Source of the DNA: CAYJAZ01 sp964371865
GTDB lineage: Bacteria > Desulfobacterota > Desulfovibrionia > Desulfovibrionales > Desulfovibrionaceae
Direction: 5' to 3'
DNA: 39,138 nucleotides
Assembly (NCBI GenBank): GCA_964371865.1
Contig: CAYJOR010000024.1
Coordinates: 1 to 39,138, forward strand
Within the stretch, counting starts at the first letter, position 1; every line of letters starts with the position of its first letter. The position numbers and the translations under genes were made by a program. Below are positions 7,544 to 15,544 of this stretch, one piece after another. A model generated the notes under the pieces. It was not told the DNA's origin. It made no database searches and worked only from the letters and a program-made list of their open reading frames with translations.

Positions 7544-8713
7544 ATGCAATATAAAGAATTTGGTAATACCGGTATAAAAGTTTCAAGATTAGGTGTAGGT
7601 TGCATGCGCTACCCACTTCTTAAAACACGCGACCTTAGAAACCATAATCATCAAAATATTGATATAAAACAGACTCTTGAAATTATTGATATGGCAATTT
7701 CAAACGGAGTAAACTACTTTGATACCGGATTTAATTATCATGAGGGTATGAGTGAAGGTATTCTTGGTTACGCTTTAGAAGAATTAAATGCTCGCAACAA
7801 GGTTTATATTGCCACAAAAATACCTTATACATTTTATCGTATACCCTTGACTATTGAACAGATTTTTGAAGAGCAATGCCAAAAACTCAAGACTGATGTT
7901 ATTGACTTCTATCTCCTTCACAACATTAATATTACTACTCTGCCTCGTTATGAAAAAGTAAAAGCATTTGAATTTATTTCTCGTCTAAAAAAAGAAGGTC
8001 GAGTTAGACATATTGGCTTTTCTTTTCATGATGACAATACCCTATTTGATAAAGTTGTCGACGCTTATGACTGGGATTTCTGCCAATTACAATACAACTT
8101 CATTGATGAAAAATATCAAGCCGGTGTAAGAGGACTTAAAAAAGCCTACAAAAAAGGTTTGGGAATTTCAATTATGGAACCACTCAAAGGTGGCGCTCTT
8201 GCAAAAGAACAACCTGAAGATGTTGAGGCTTTATGGAGAAATGTCTATCCAGTTGAAAAACCAGCTGATAGAGCTTTACGCTGGCTTTTCGATCAAGAAG
8301 AAGTTGGTGTTGTTCTTAGCGGAATGAATAGTCTAGAACAACTAAAAGAAAATATCATTTCCGCCGACCATGAAGAAAAATCAATGACTAGTGAAGAAAT
8401 TGCGCGCTTTACACAAGCTAAAAAGATTTATAAATCAAGATTAAAATTTTCTTGTACATCATGCCGTTACTGCATGCCTTGCCCAAGATACATTAAAATC
8501 CCTGATATATTAGAACTTTATAACAAGCATAGCCTCTTTATAAATGATGAAAATGTTGAAAGTAACGCAAAATGGCTCTATAATACAGTGTTGAAAGAGA
8601 ATCATACTTCTGCTCTTCAATGCGTCGATTGCGGAAAATGTCTAAAGCGATGTCCGCAAAAAATCAATATACCTAAAGCGATAAAAGAAGCACACAAAGC
8701 TTTAAGTTGGTAA
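7544..8713 (+). CDS. Aldo/keto reductase with C-terminal 4Fe-4S region
   Basis: A 389-residue aldo/keto reductase, a tandem paralogue of the first 385 residues of the preceding fusion protein. The tetrad Asp60, Tyr65, Lys92 and His126 falls at the same numbering, and the C-terminal cysteine motifs (CTSCRYCMPCP and CVDCGKCLKRCP) match in order and spacing. It ends where the hydrogenase domain of its neighbour begins, so the pair arose by duplication with gain or loss of the fused domain. It starts 13 bases after the fusion gene with AAGGAT upstream, so they are co-transcribed. Family members are typically NADPH-dependent carbonyl reductases, but the role of Fe-S-bearing forms is poorly known. 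A heteromeric complex with the fusion protein is inference. Confidence 0.87.
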   Translation: MQYKEFGNTGIKVSRLGVGCMRYPLLKTRDLRNHNHQNIDIKQTLEIIDMAISNGVNYFDTGFNYHEGMSEGILGYALEELNARNKVYIATKIPYTFYRIPLTIEQIFEEQCQKLKTDVIDFYLLHNINITTLPRYEKVKAFEFISRLKKEGRVRHIGFSFHDDNTLFDKVVDAYDWDFCQLQYNFIDEKYQAGVRGLKKAYKKGLGISIMEPLKGGALAKEQPEDVEALWRNVYPVEKPADRALRWLFDQEEVGVVLSGMNSLEQLKENIISADHEEKSMTSEEIARFTQAKKIYKSRLKFSCTSCRYCMPCPRYIKIPDILELYNKHSLFINDENVESNAKWLYNTVLKENHTSALQCVDCGKCLKRCPQKINIPKAIKEAHKALSW

Positions 8714-9166
8714 CTTTCATACTACACTACTTAAAAGAGAAAGTATTACTTTTGAATAATACTCAAAGTAAGCTTTCTCTTTCTTAGTACTTTTTGATAT
8801 ATGCAACACATTATTCCAGTTTATAACTTCACGTAAATCTAATTCTCTTTTAGTATCACAAGATGAAAATCTATGCTACAATTCTTAAATCCCACCGCTT
8901 GCACCTATTTTACATAACTATATAGCCACATGTAGTGAAATTAAAAAGTTTTTTACAAGGAAGAGGGAGAGTTTGGGAGGGAGAAACCTTCTCTTTTTTC
9001 AAAAAAGCATGATTTTTCCTTCTCAAGATACTAAATTAGATTCACGTGGTTATGACTTTTTGAGGTGCAAGTTTTAACTAGACTTTATATATTGTATTGT
9101 TTAACGTAGCCATACTATAGTCTATTTTATAAATGGATTATTAAATCATTCCTAGGGTAGTAAAAA
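8714..9166. other. 453-base intergenic region before kdsD
   Basis: No convincing gene. Beyond the terminator at 8733-8787, the stretch 8958-9025 is a purine-rich block (GGAAGAGGGAGAG...) followed by CCTTCTC, a CTTTTTT/AAAAAAG inverted repeat near 8993-9007 and a second CCTTCTC. It can fold into alternative T-rich hairpins, which resembles a terminator or the end of a small RNA. A GATTCACGTG near 9039 resembles GACTCACGTG near 13139, also upstream of a gene; this may be chance. A weak promoter (TTGTAT, 18 bases, TATAGT at 9116-9121) precedes kdsD. Confidence 0.4.
8733..8787 (+). terminator. Terminator hairpin after second aldo/keto reductase
   Basis: AAGAGAAAG (8735-8743) pairs with CTTTCTCTT (8773-8781); inside it GTATTA (8743-8748) pairs with TAATAC (8757-8762). 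The T-rich run after it is interrupted, so termination strength is uncertain. Confidence 0.65.
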
Positions 9167-10123
9167 ATGGATAATTTAAAAGATAAATCAATAATCGGTA
9201 TTGGCAAAGAAGTTTTACGACAAGAAGCTGAAGTACTACTCAAAACTGCTGATATGCTTAGTTCTGAATTTGAAAAATGCGTTGAACTTATTCTCTCAAC
9301 TAGTGGCAGAGTTGTAGTTTCAGGTATGGGAAAAAGTGGGCATATATGCAAAAAAATAGCTGCTACACTTGCCTCTACAGGCACACCTGCTTTCTTCTTA
9401 CATCCCGGAGAAGCTAGTCATGGGGATTTGGGCATGATGCTTCCTGAAGATATTCTCATAGCCATATCAAATTCCGGTAACACCGCAGAGCTCACAAATA
9501 TACTTCACTATGCTACACGTTATGGCATTCCTATTATAGCAATCACTGGAAATAGAGAAAGTATGCTAGGTAAACTTTCTACATATTGCCTTGAACTCTT
9601 ACACCTCGAAGAAGCTTGTCCAATTGGCTGCGCTCCTACAACTTCCACAACAGCTACCCTTGCGCTTGGTGATGCCTTAGCAATGTCTTTACTCTTTGCT
9701 CGAGGATTCACAGCAGAAGATTTCAATAAGTATCATCCCGGTGGCGCACTTGGAAAACAGCTTACGAGCGTTGAAGAAATCATGTATACCGGTGACTCTC
9801 TTCCATTAGTAGAGCTCGACACTCCAATGGCTGATATTATATATACAATATCTTCTAAAGGCTTTGGCTGCGCAGGCGTAATTGATGACGAAGGTAAACT
9901 TGTAGGTATTATAACTGACGGCGACTTGAGAAGACATTTGGATAATAATTTCTTAGCAAAAAAACCTAAAGATATCATGACAAAAAATCCTATCACCATT
10001 GATAAAGATATCGTTTTAAGCCAAGCAGAACACCTGATGAAACAAAAAAAAGTAACTGTATTATTTATAATTAACGGTGAATCAAAGCCATTAGGTATTA
10101 TAAATATTCATGGATTAAAATAA
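9167..10123 (+). CDS. kdsD: Arabinose-5-phosphate isomerase (SIS + CBS domains)
   Basis: A 318-residue KpsF/GutQ/KdsD-type enzyme that isomerises ribulose 5-phosphate to arabinose 5-phosphate, the first step toward Kdo and lipopolysaccharide. The N-terminal SIS sugar-isomerase domain is about residues 35-180, with the phosphate-binding segment SGMGKSGHICKK near 47-58 and the family segment HPGEASHGDLGM near 76-87. Two CBS domains follow at about 205-318 (YTGDSLPLVE... and IMTKNPITI...). Length matches the family. The ATG at 167 bases past 9000 has an AGGG ribosome site inside the sequence CCTAGGGTAG. It stands alone on its transcript as far as I can see, with no Kdo genes beside it. Confidence 0.92.
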   Translation: MDNLKDKSIIGIGKEVLRQEAEVLLKTADMLSSEFEKCVELILSTSGRVVVSGMGKSGHICKKIAATLASTGTPAFFLHPGEASHGDLGMMLPEDILIAISNSGNTAELTNILHYATRYGIPIIAITGNRESMLGKLSTYCLELLHLEEACPIGCAPTTSTTATLALGDALAMSLLFARGFTAEDFNKYHPGGALGKQLTSVEEIMYTGDSLPLVELDTPMADIIYTISSKGFGCAGVIDDEGKLVGIITDGDLRRHLDNNFLAKKPKDIMTKNPITIDKDIVLSQAEHLMKQKKVTVLFIINGESKPLGIINIHGLK

Positions 10124-10196
10124 CAAATGTGTTTTTCTTTAAGAAGTTTTAATATCATAAAAAATAACTTCACCATCTATATCTATAAAATAGTTG

Positions 10197-10225
10197 TTGA
10201 CTAGAGTAAAAAGAAAATTTATTGT
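10197..10225 (+). promoter_or_regulatory. Promoter of the acetate-type transporter
   Basis: TTGACT (10197-10202) and TATTGT (10220-10225) are 17 bases apart. The transcript would carry a leader of about 85 bases containing a nested inverted repeat. Confidence 0.65.
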
Positions 10226-10240
10226 GCATTTCAAATATGA

Positions 10241-10283
10241 GAGCATTTAATGTAATGAACAGTTGTTCAAGCATTAACTGCTC
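10241..10283 (+). promoter_or_regulatory. Nested inverted repeat in the transporter leader
   Basis: Outer arms GAGCATTTAATG (10241-10252) and CATTAACTGCTC (10272-10283) pair with one mismatch. Inside lies the palindrome TGAACA-GT-TGTTCA (10256-10269). It could be a repressor operator just downstream of the start site or an RNA stem in the leader. No T tract follows. Confidence 0.55.
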
Positions 10284-10316
10284 TTATTTATTGAATATTT
10301 TTTACATGAGGTTTCT

Positions 10317-10874
10317 ATGTCTACAACTGCGGTTACTACATCAAATCCAGCTCCTATTGGACTTGGTGCATTCGGAATGACAACAATTCTTTTAAACATT
10401 CACAATGCTGGCTTTTTTGAATTAAATGTTATGATTATGGCTATGGGTATATTTTATGGTGGTATTGCTCAGATTATTGCTGGTATAATGGAATGGACAA
10501 GAGGAAATACTTTTGGTAGTACAGCCTTTATATCTTACGGTTCTTTTTGGCTAACACTTGTGTTTATTTGGTTAGCTCCAGGAGCCGGTGCTCCAGCAGC
10601 TTCCGCATTTGCTATGGGATGCTACTTACTTATGTGGGGTATTTTTACCGCATTTATGACTATTGGAACTTTAAAAGGTGCTCTTATAGGTAAATTGGTT
10701 TTCTCTTCATTAACATTATTATTTGTGCTACTTGCGCTTGCAAACTTCACTGGTAGCCATGCAATTCATACAATTGCTGGTTATGTTGGTATTGTTTGCG
10801 GTAGCTTTGCTCTATATGAAGCTATGGGTCTTGTTATCAACGATAAATACGGAAGAACTGTATTCCCATTATAG
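10317..10874 (+). CDS. Acetate/succinate transporter, GPR1/FUN34/YaaH (SatP) family
   Basis: A 185-residue inner membrane protein with six hydrophobic segments. It begins with the family signature NPAPIGLGAFGMTT near residues 10-23, which marks SatP/YaaH carriers for acetate and related short acids. Length matches the bacterial family (about 190). A GAGG precedes the ATG at a short distance. It is a single-gene unit with its own promoter, leader repeat and terminator. In this window, acetate would be a likely end product of aldehyde oxidation and acyl-CoA metabolism, so export or uptake of acetate fits, but direction cannot be read from sequence. Confidence 0.88.
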   Translation: MSTTAVTTSNPAPIGLGAFGMTTILLNIHNAGFFELNVMIMAMGIFYGGIAQIIAGIMEWTRGNTFGSTAFISYGSFWLTLVFIWLAPGAGAPAASAFAMGCYLLMWGIFTAFMTIGTLKGALIGKLVFSSLTLLFVLLALANFTGSHAIHTIAGYVGIVCGSFALYEAMGLVINDKYGRTVFPL

Positions 10875-10900
10875 TTTTTATACACCTTCAAGGAAAAATG

Positions 10901-10936
10901 AAAGCATGCTTATTTTTTAAGTATGCTTTTTCTTTT
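10901..10936 (+). terminator. Rho-independent terminator after the transporter
   Basis: AAAGCATGCTTA (10901-10912) pairs with TAAGTATGCTTT (10918-10929) with one G-T pair, followed by TTCTTTT. Confidence 0.85.
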
Positions 10937-10976
10937 ATAGTTTACTATACGACATTTTATTGCTCTATAAAAAATC

Positions 10977-11005
10977 TTGACTAGCAAATATAGTTGCGCT
11001 ATAGT
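10977..11005 (+). promoter_or_regulatory. Promoter of marR-MATE operon
   Basis: TTGACT (10977-10982) and TATAGT (11000-11005) at exactly 17 bases. The -10 element sits inside the palindromic operator, which is consistent with autorepression. Confidence 0.8.
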
Positions 11006-11024
11006 AACTACTATAACGCAACTA
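10991..11024 (+). promoter_or_regulatory. Likely MarR operator
   Basis: Inverted repeat with arms TAGTTGCGCTATAGTA (10991-11006) and TACTATAACGCAACTA (11009-11024) separated by two bases; only one mismatch in 16. It covers the -10 element and the predicted start site, and lies 18 bases before the MarR-type gene, the typical layout for an autorepressing MarR protein. Confidence 0.8.
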
Positions 11025-11042
11025 CATTGGAGAATATAAACT

Positions 11043-11495
11043 ATGCGCGAAGAATTGATAAAAGCAATCACTAAATTTTATCACGATTTGTCTATTAGCG
11101 AACTGAAATTACAACACAGCCTACAAAATAAAGCAAAACTCACCTATAATGACGTGCTCTATCTTGATATAATTGCTGCATACCCCGGATTGTACACCTC
11201 TTCACAAATTGCTGATATGTTGCATGTTTCAAGGCCGTCCGTTACAAAAAAAATTAAAGAACTCGTTCAAAAGGGTTATGTAACACGAAAGCAAAGTGAT
11301 ACCGACAAGAGAATTTACTATCTATATGTAAATGACTGCCTATATACTCAATATTCAGGTGAAAAAATTAGTAAACAGTTCATGAAAATAGTTGATAAAA
11401 AATATACAAATGAAGATATTAAAAACTTATGTGAATTATTAAATTTAATAAGTAATACTATTCTAGAGGAAAATACAAATGAATACATCAGCTAA
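11043..11495 (+). CDS. MarR family transcriptional regulator
   Basis: A 150-residue winged-helix protein of the MarR family. The helix-turn-helix is at about residues 55-85 (TSSQIADMLHVSRPSVTKKI), followed by the wing with KQSDTDKRIYYL near 95-106. MarR dimers bind palindromes and are usually released by small hydrophobic ligands or oxidation. The near-perfect palindrome across its own promoter is the likely binding site. Its 3' end overlaps the start of a MATE exporter by 17 bases, so repressor and pump are co-expressed and probably respond to a substrate of the pump. The ligand is unknown. Confidence 0.9.
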   Translation: MREELIKAITKFYHDLSISELKLQHSLQNKAKLTYNDVLYLDIIAAYPGLYTSSQIADMLHVSRPSVTKKIKELVQKGYVTRKQSDTDKRIYYLYVNDCLYTQYSGEKISKQFMKIVDKKYTNEDIKNLCELLNLISNTILEENTNEYIS

Positions 11496-12837
11496 TATTT
11501 TAACCACAGAAAGTGTACCTAAACTGCTGTTGAAATATTGCATTCCGGCTGTTATAGCAATGCTAATATCCGGTGTACAAGGTATGATTGATGGAATATT
11601 TGTAGGAAATTATGTTAGTAGCAATGCTCTTGCAAGTGTTAATATCGCACTACCTTTTATGCAACTTATTATTGGTATAAGCATGATTATCAGTATTGGA
11701 GCTCAAAGTTATATAGGTTTGAATCTAGGAAAAAATAACATTGAGAATGCACAAAACTGTTTTCACACCTTTAAGCTGATTATTTTAGTATGTGCTCTTC
11801 TCACAACAATTCTCGGGTTAACTTTGAACAAAGAAATTGCTCTATTATTAGGTGCAAATGCTGTTTTAGTTGATGATTCATCAGCATATATTAAAGTTAT
11901 TTCATTTTTTGCTATATCTATGTGCTCGATGTTTTATGTTGGATTTTCAAATCGAATAGTAGGAAAACCTGAAAAATATTTTTACGGCTCTGTAGTAAGT
12001 ATTATTGTTAATATTTCTTTAGATTATCTTTTTATCGCTCATATGAATTTAGGCGTAGTAGGAGCTGCTCTTGCAACAGGCTTAGCCTATACTTCTGCTT
12101 TGTTTGTTGTTCTTTCACCTATGTTAAAGAAAGAAAATGTCATTAATCTTTTTATTGGAAAATTTTCAACGGAAAGCATAGGAAAAGTACTATATAATGG
12201 TTCATCTGAAGGTGTTAATTCTATTTCAATTGCTGTAACTGCATTTTTGTTTAATATCTCACTTATGGAGATTTCAGGTCCGGGAGGTGTTGCTGCATTT
12301 ACTGCTATTAATTATGTAGGCGCTTTAGGAAGTTTATTGTTGTTTGGTGTGTCTGATGGTGTTGGACCTATTGTAAGCTATAATTTTGGCACAGGCGATT
12401 ATAATCGTGTAAAACATTTGATGAAATTATCCTATATATGCAACTTCATTTTCGGAATTATTCTATTTTTACTTTTATTTTTTGCTGGAAAACAACTTGC
12501 AGAATTATTTATCAAAAACGATCCTGCTTTAATTGAACTGGCAATGTCAGGTGCTAAATTATACGCTTTCACTTTTTTCTTATCGGGATATAATATACTG
12601 AATTCTGGCTATTTTACCTTTATAGGAAGAGGGCTTGAATCAGTTCTCGTTGCCGCAAGCAGAGGTTTTATCTTTGTAAGTATAGGTATTTTTATCCTAC
12701 CAAAATTTTTAGATATTGATGGTATATGGTTGAGCGTGCCTTTTGCAGAATTCTGTGCTACAATTATAGGAATATTTTTACTTAGAATTACTCATCGAAA
12801 AACTATGGAAAGTCGTATTATAAAGTTAACAAAATAA
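11479..12837 (+). CDS. MATE family efflux transporter
   Basis: A 452-residue inner membrane protein with about 12 hydrophobic helices in two related halves, typical of MATE (multidrug and toxic compound extrusion) pumps driven by Na+ or H+. Family-typical segments include the N-terminal VPKLLLKYCIPAVIAMLISGVQGMID region and GADGVGP-like FGVSDGVGPIVSYNFG in the second half near residues 293-308. An AGAGGA ribosome site lies inside the end of marR. It belongs to the NorM/MepA-like branch by appearance, though the branch cannot be fixed without comparison. The overlap with marR suggests a regulated drug or metabolite exporter. Confidence 0.9.
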   Translation: MNTSANILTTESVPKLLLKYCIPAVIAMLISGVQGMIDGIFVGNYVSSNALASVNIALPFMQLIIGISMIISIGAQSYIGLNLGKNNIENAQNCFHTFKLIILVCALLTTILGLTLNKEIALLLGANAVLVDDSSAYIKVISFFAISMCSMFYVGFSNRIVGKPEKYFYGSVVSIIVNISLDYLFIAHMNLGVVGAALATGLAYTSALFVVLSPMLKKENVINLFIGKFSTESIGKVLYNGSSEGVNSISIAVTAFLFNISLMEISGPGGVAAFTAINYVGALGSLLLFGVSDGVGPIVSYNFGTGDYNRVKHLMKLSYICNFIFGIILFLLLFFAGKQLAELFIKNDPALIELAMSGAKLYAFTFFLSGYNILNSGYFTFIGRGLESVLVAASRGFIFVSIGIFILPKFLDIDGIWLSVPFAEFCATIIGIFLLRITHRKTMESRIIKLTK

Positions 12838-12978
12838 CCTAAATAAAAAGTAATATCAGCCCTACTAGTTAAGATTTTTGCATAATTATTTGTGAGTGGG
12901 AGAAAGCACATTTTTTTGCTTTCATGCAACAACATTTACTCTAGTAGTTTTATATTATTAACTATTTCCAAAAAAGCT

Positions 12979-13010
12979 CTAGGTTGTGTTTCTAAATTAA
13001 GAGATTTTAT
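12979..13010 (+). repeat. Dispersed CTAGG repeat, single arm
   Basis: Begins CTAGGTTGTGTTTCTAAATT and continues AAGAGATTTTAT. It closely matches the reverse complement of the arm at 15299-15328. I find no opposing arm in the following 230 bases, so this is a decayed or solo end. Confidence 0.7.
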
Positions 13011-13178
13011 ACTTTTTACCTAACAATTTTGATATCTCCAATAGTTATGTACAACTAATTTTTTACAAGAAAGTACTTTTTTTTACCTAACTATAAAAAT
13101 CAAAAGCATTATTTTAGTAATACAAACTAAAAAAGATTAGACTCACGTGTCTGTCACTTGCTTTTACAGGATATTTAC

Positions 13179-13208
13179 TTGACCAGTGCATATTTTTAAT
13201 GATATTAT
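13179..13208 (+). promoter_or_regulatory. Candidate promoter of the diguanylate cyclase
   Basis: TTGACC (13179-13184) and TATTAT (13203-13208) separated by 18 bases, ending 32 bases before the ATG. Confidence 0.5.
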
Positions 13209-13240
13209 TCCTTCATAGAGATAAGGTATAGTATTGAAAT

Positions 13241-15175
13241 ATGAAAAAATACATTTTAGTTAGGCTCATGATTTTAGTGCTTGTAATTACAGGAATACTC
13301 CTGTCTATAGGCGCGTACATAATGCTTCATAAAGCTTACGCTGATTTTCACAAAGAAGCTCATGGACAGATAATCCAAATTGATGAGATTTTAGCTAAAA
13401 ATGACGAGACCGTCGATAAATTACAAGAAGACCTTAAGTTAGACTTCCTTATCAGAGCCAAAGCTGCTGCTTATATGATTCAATACAATCAAGATATTAT
13501 CTACGATATCAACAAGATAAATCATATTGCTTCTCTATTACAAGTTGATGAAATTCACCTTTTCACTCACGATGGGGAAATCTATAGTGGCAATATTCCA
13601 GATTACTACGGGTTCAGCATAAATTCTGGCGAACAAATGCGCTTTTTTGCCCCATTAGTATCAGATTATAATTTAGAACTTGCTCAAGACATCACTCCTA
13701 ACACCGCAGAAAGTAAGGAAATGCAATATGTAGCGCTTTGGAGTGAAGATAGACAACACATCGTTCAAATAGGTTTAGAGCCGTTGAGGCTTCTAGAGGC
13801 AATGGCAACCACTGAACTTTCCTATATTTTCTCAAGGCTTACTCACTCAACGGACACCGTATTTTTTGCCGTGAATGCCACAACCGGAAAGATTATTACT
13901 AGCACCAATCAAACAATCAACGAATGTAGCCTAAATGACTTAGGACTACCTGACTTCGATTCAAAAGATATAGGAACAACCCAACGTGCTGAAATAGATG
14001 GTAAAGCTGGTCATGTACTTCTTCTAAAGCAATCGGACGATATTTACATTGGATACTTTGAAGATAATATGTCAATTTATGGCTCCACACTAATGAGTAT
14101 TGCTTTTCTAGTTGCCATATCTTTGGCTGTGGCTATTTTGATTATTGCCCTCATATATTTCCTACTGGATCGAGTAGTGCTTCGTGGTTTACTTGAACTA
14201 GAAAAAGGCATGGAGCTTATTGCTAGCGGTAATTTAGAACACAAAATGGCTGTTACAGGATTACCAGAATTTGAAATTCTTAGTAATAACGTGAATTTTA
14301 TGGTGAAACGTATAGTAGAGTCTTCTAGAAAATTTTCTACTATTTTTGAATATATCAACGTTCCTATCGCTATGTACGAATGCAAATCCGATGCCGTAAT
14401 AGCTACCGGAAAACTAGCGGAAATTCTACAAATTACTAATAATCATCTAGAACAAAATTACAAATCTCCTGTAGCTTTCCTTATTTTTATTGAAGAAATT
14501 ATGTCTAAACCCCATCCTAGTGAAAGTAACCTATATACTCTTCAAACTGAGAATGGAGAGCGTTTCTTGAAAATCATGCGTTATCAAGACGGCGAAAGCG
14601 ATTGGGGACTTATAGTTGATTCTACTGATGAAATCAACGAAAAAAACACAATTAAAAAAGAACGTGACTTAGATTTCCTCACCGGGCTTTACGGTAAACG
14701 TGCCTTTTTTGAGCAGCTAGAATCTTTATCGCATCGCCCAGATGAAATTAAGAAAGCAGCAATCCTTATGTTCGACCTAGACAACCTTAAATACGTCAAC
14801 GACACATGGGGTCATGAGACTGGAGATAGCTTCATTTGTGCGGCAGCAAATGTTCTACATCTTTGCGATTATAGCCACAAAATCAGTACTCGCCTCAGCG
14901 GTGATGAATTTGCTATGGTGCTTTATGGAGCGGAAGATTATACCGCACTAGAACTTCACTTGGAACAAATTAAAGAGTTATTTGCTCAAGCTTATATAGC
15001 TACTCCAGCCGGCACAAAACATAAGGTCAGCGCTTCTATAGGATATTCTCTTTATCCTGAGCAAAATCAATCATTCCTAACTTGTCTAAACTTTGCCGAT
15101 AAAGCAATGTATGCTGCCAAAAGCAAACTTAAAGGCAGTATAGAAAAATATGAACCTAGTATTCATAACGACTAG
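13241..15175 (+). CDS. Membrane diguanylate cyclase (sensor-HAMP-GGDEF)
   Basis: A 644-residue inner membrane signalling protein expected to make cyclic di-GMP. A membrane helix at about 8-29 and another at about 280-305 flank a periplasmic sensor domain of CHASE4-like appearance. A HAMP linker (306-360) and a short PAS-like segment (about 365-465) lead to a GGDEF domain at about 478-640. The active-site loop reads SGDEF (553-557), a variant usually still active. The RxxD inhibitory site expected just upstream is not seen (sequence HKIST), so product inhibition may be absent. No EAL or HD-GYP domain. The stop codon TAG at 15173-15175 lies inside a copy of the dispersed CTAGGG repeat, suggesting the repeat landed at or supplied the gene's end. 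The signal sensed is unknown. Confidence 0.88.
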   Translation: MKKYILVRLMILVLVITGILLSIGAYIMLHKAYADFHKEAHGQIIQIDEILAKNDETVDKLQEDLKLDFLIRAKAAAYMIQYNQDIIYDINKINHIASLLQVDEIHLFTHDGEIYSGNIPDYYGFSINSGEQMRFFAPLVSDYNLELAQDITPNTAESKEMQYVALWSEDRQHIVQIGLEPLRLLEAMATTELSYIFSRLTHSTDTVFFAVNATTGKIITSTNQTINECSLNDLGLPDFDSKDIGTTQRAEIDGKAGHVLLLKQSDDIYIGYFEDNMSIYGSTLMSIAFLVAISLAVAILIIALIYFLLDRVVLRGLLELEKGMELIASGNLEHKMAVTGLPEFEILSNNVNFMVKRIVESSRKFSTIFEYINVPIAMYECKSDAVIATGKLAEILQITNNHLEQNYKSPVAFLIFIEEIMSKPHPSESNLYTLQTENGERFLKIMRYQDGESDWGLIVDSTDEINEKNTIKKERDLDFLTGLYGKRAFFEQLESLSHRPDEIKKAAILMFDLDNLKYVNDTWGHETGDSFICAAANVLHLCDYSHKISTRLSGDEFAMVLYGAEDYTALELHLEQIKELFAQAYIATPAGTKHKVSASIGYSLYPEQNQSFLTCLNFADKAMYAAKSKLKGSIEKYEPSIHND

Positions 15176-15328
15176 GGTATGTTTCTAAATTAATTCTTTT
15201 GCGTTTTTTTCTGCTCAAAAGATAATTTTTTATTCAATTTATGTTTGTTTTTGATACACTCCCTTCATAAAAACTCCCCTTTTCTTTGTCAAAAATACAA
15301 AATCTCTTAATTAAGAAACACATCCTAG
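15172..15328. mobile_element. MITE-like element with CTAGG inverted ends
   Basis: Left end CTAGGGTATGTTTCTAAATT at 15172-15191; right end, read on the - strand from 15328, CTAGGATGTGTTTCTTAATT. These form terminal inverted repeats around about 115 bases of AT-rich DNA with no reading frame. Both ends are CTAG, compatible with a target duplication. No transposase is encoded, so it would be non-autonomous. Confidence 0.65.
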
Positions 15329-15330
15329 AT

Positions 15331-15438
15331 ATGTTAATTTTCGGTGCTGGCTTAGCATAATGCTTAGGTGCTTTCTATTCACTTGTAGTAATGCTCGCAC
15401 ATTTAGGACAAATGATAACATTCTTAAATTCATTATAA
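15331..15438 (+). pseudogene. Possible remnant of a small hydrophobic protein
   Basis: From an ATG at 15331 the frame reads MLIFGAGLA, a TAA stop, then a 25-residue hydrophobic stretch beginning CLGAFYSLVVMLAHLG and ending at a TAA at 15436-15438. The base composition of the first half (GGTGCTGGCTTAGC) looks coding against its AT-rich surroundings. It abuts the end of the MITE-like element. It may be debris of a membrane protein gene or chance; no family is recognised. Confidence 0.25.
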
Positions 15439-15517
15439 ATGGTTTTCTTCAACTAAAATAAGTATACAAAGATCTTTTAATACACAGCACAAAGTTAATT
15501 TTCTCAATAAATATTTC

Positions 15518-15544
15518 TTGACTTTAATAGAATTTGATTATAAA
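15518..15544 (+). promoter_or_regulatory. Candidate promoter of the nik operon
   Basis: TTGACT (15518-15523) and TATAAA (15539-15544), 15 bases apart, shorter than ideal. The TTG of this -35 element can be misread as a start codon for nikA. Confidence 0.4.

Larger units (their letters stand above)
12838..13240. other. 403-base intergenic region before the diguanylate cyclase
   Basis: No gene seen. It holds a hairpin GAAAGCA (12902-12908) / TGCTTTC (12917-12923), flanked by TTGCAT and ATGCAA that extend it, which may end the MATE transcript despite lacking a clean T tract. CTACTAG near 12861 and CTAGTAG near 12941 form a wider inverted pair. A one-armed copy of the dispersed CTAGG repeat lies at 12979-13010. 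A candidate promoter lies at 13179-13208. Confidence 0.5.

Noticed and set aside
14077..14385. 102-codon frame antisense to the diguanylate cyclase
   Set aside because: No ribosome site and low-complexity composition; it overlaps a membrane/HAMP region on the opposite strand.
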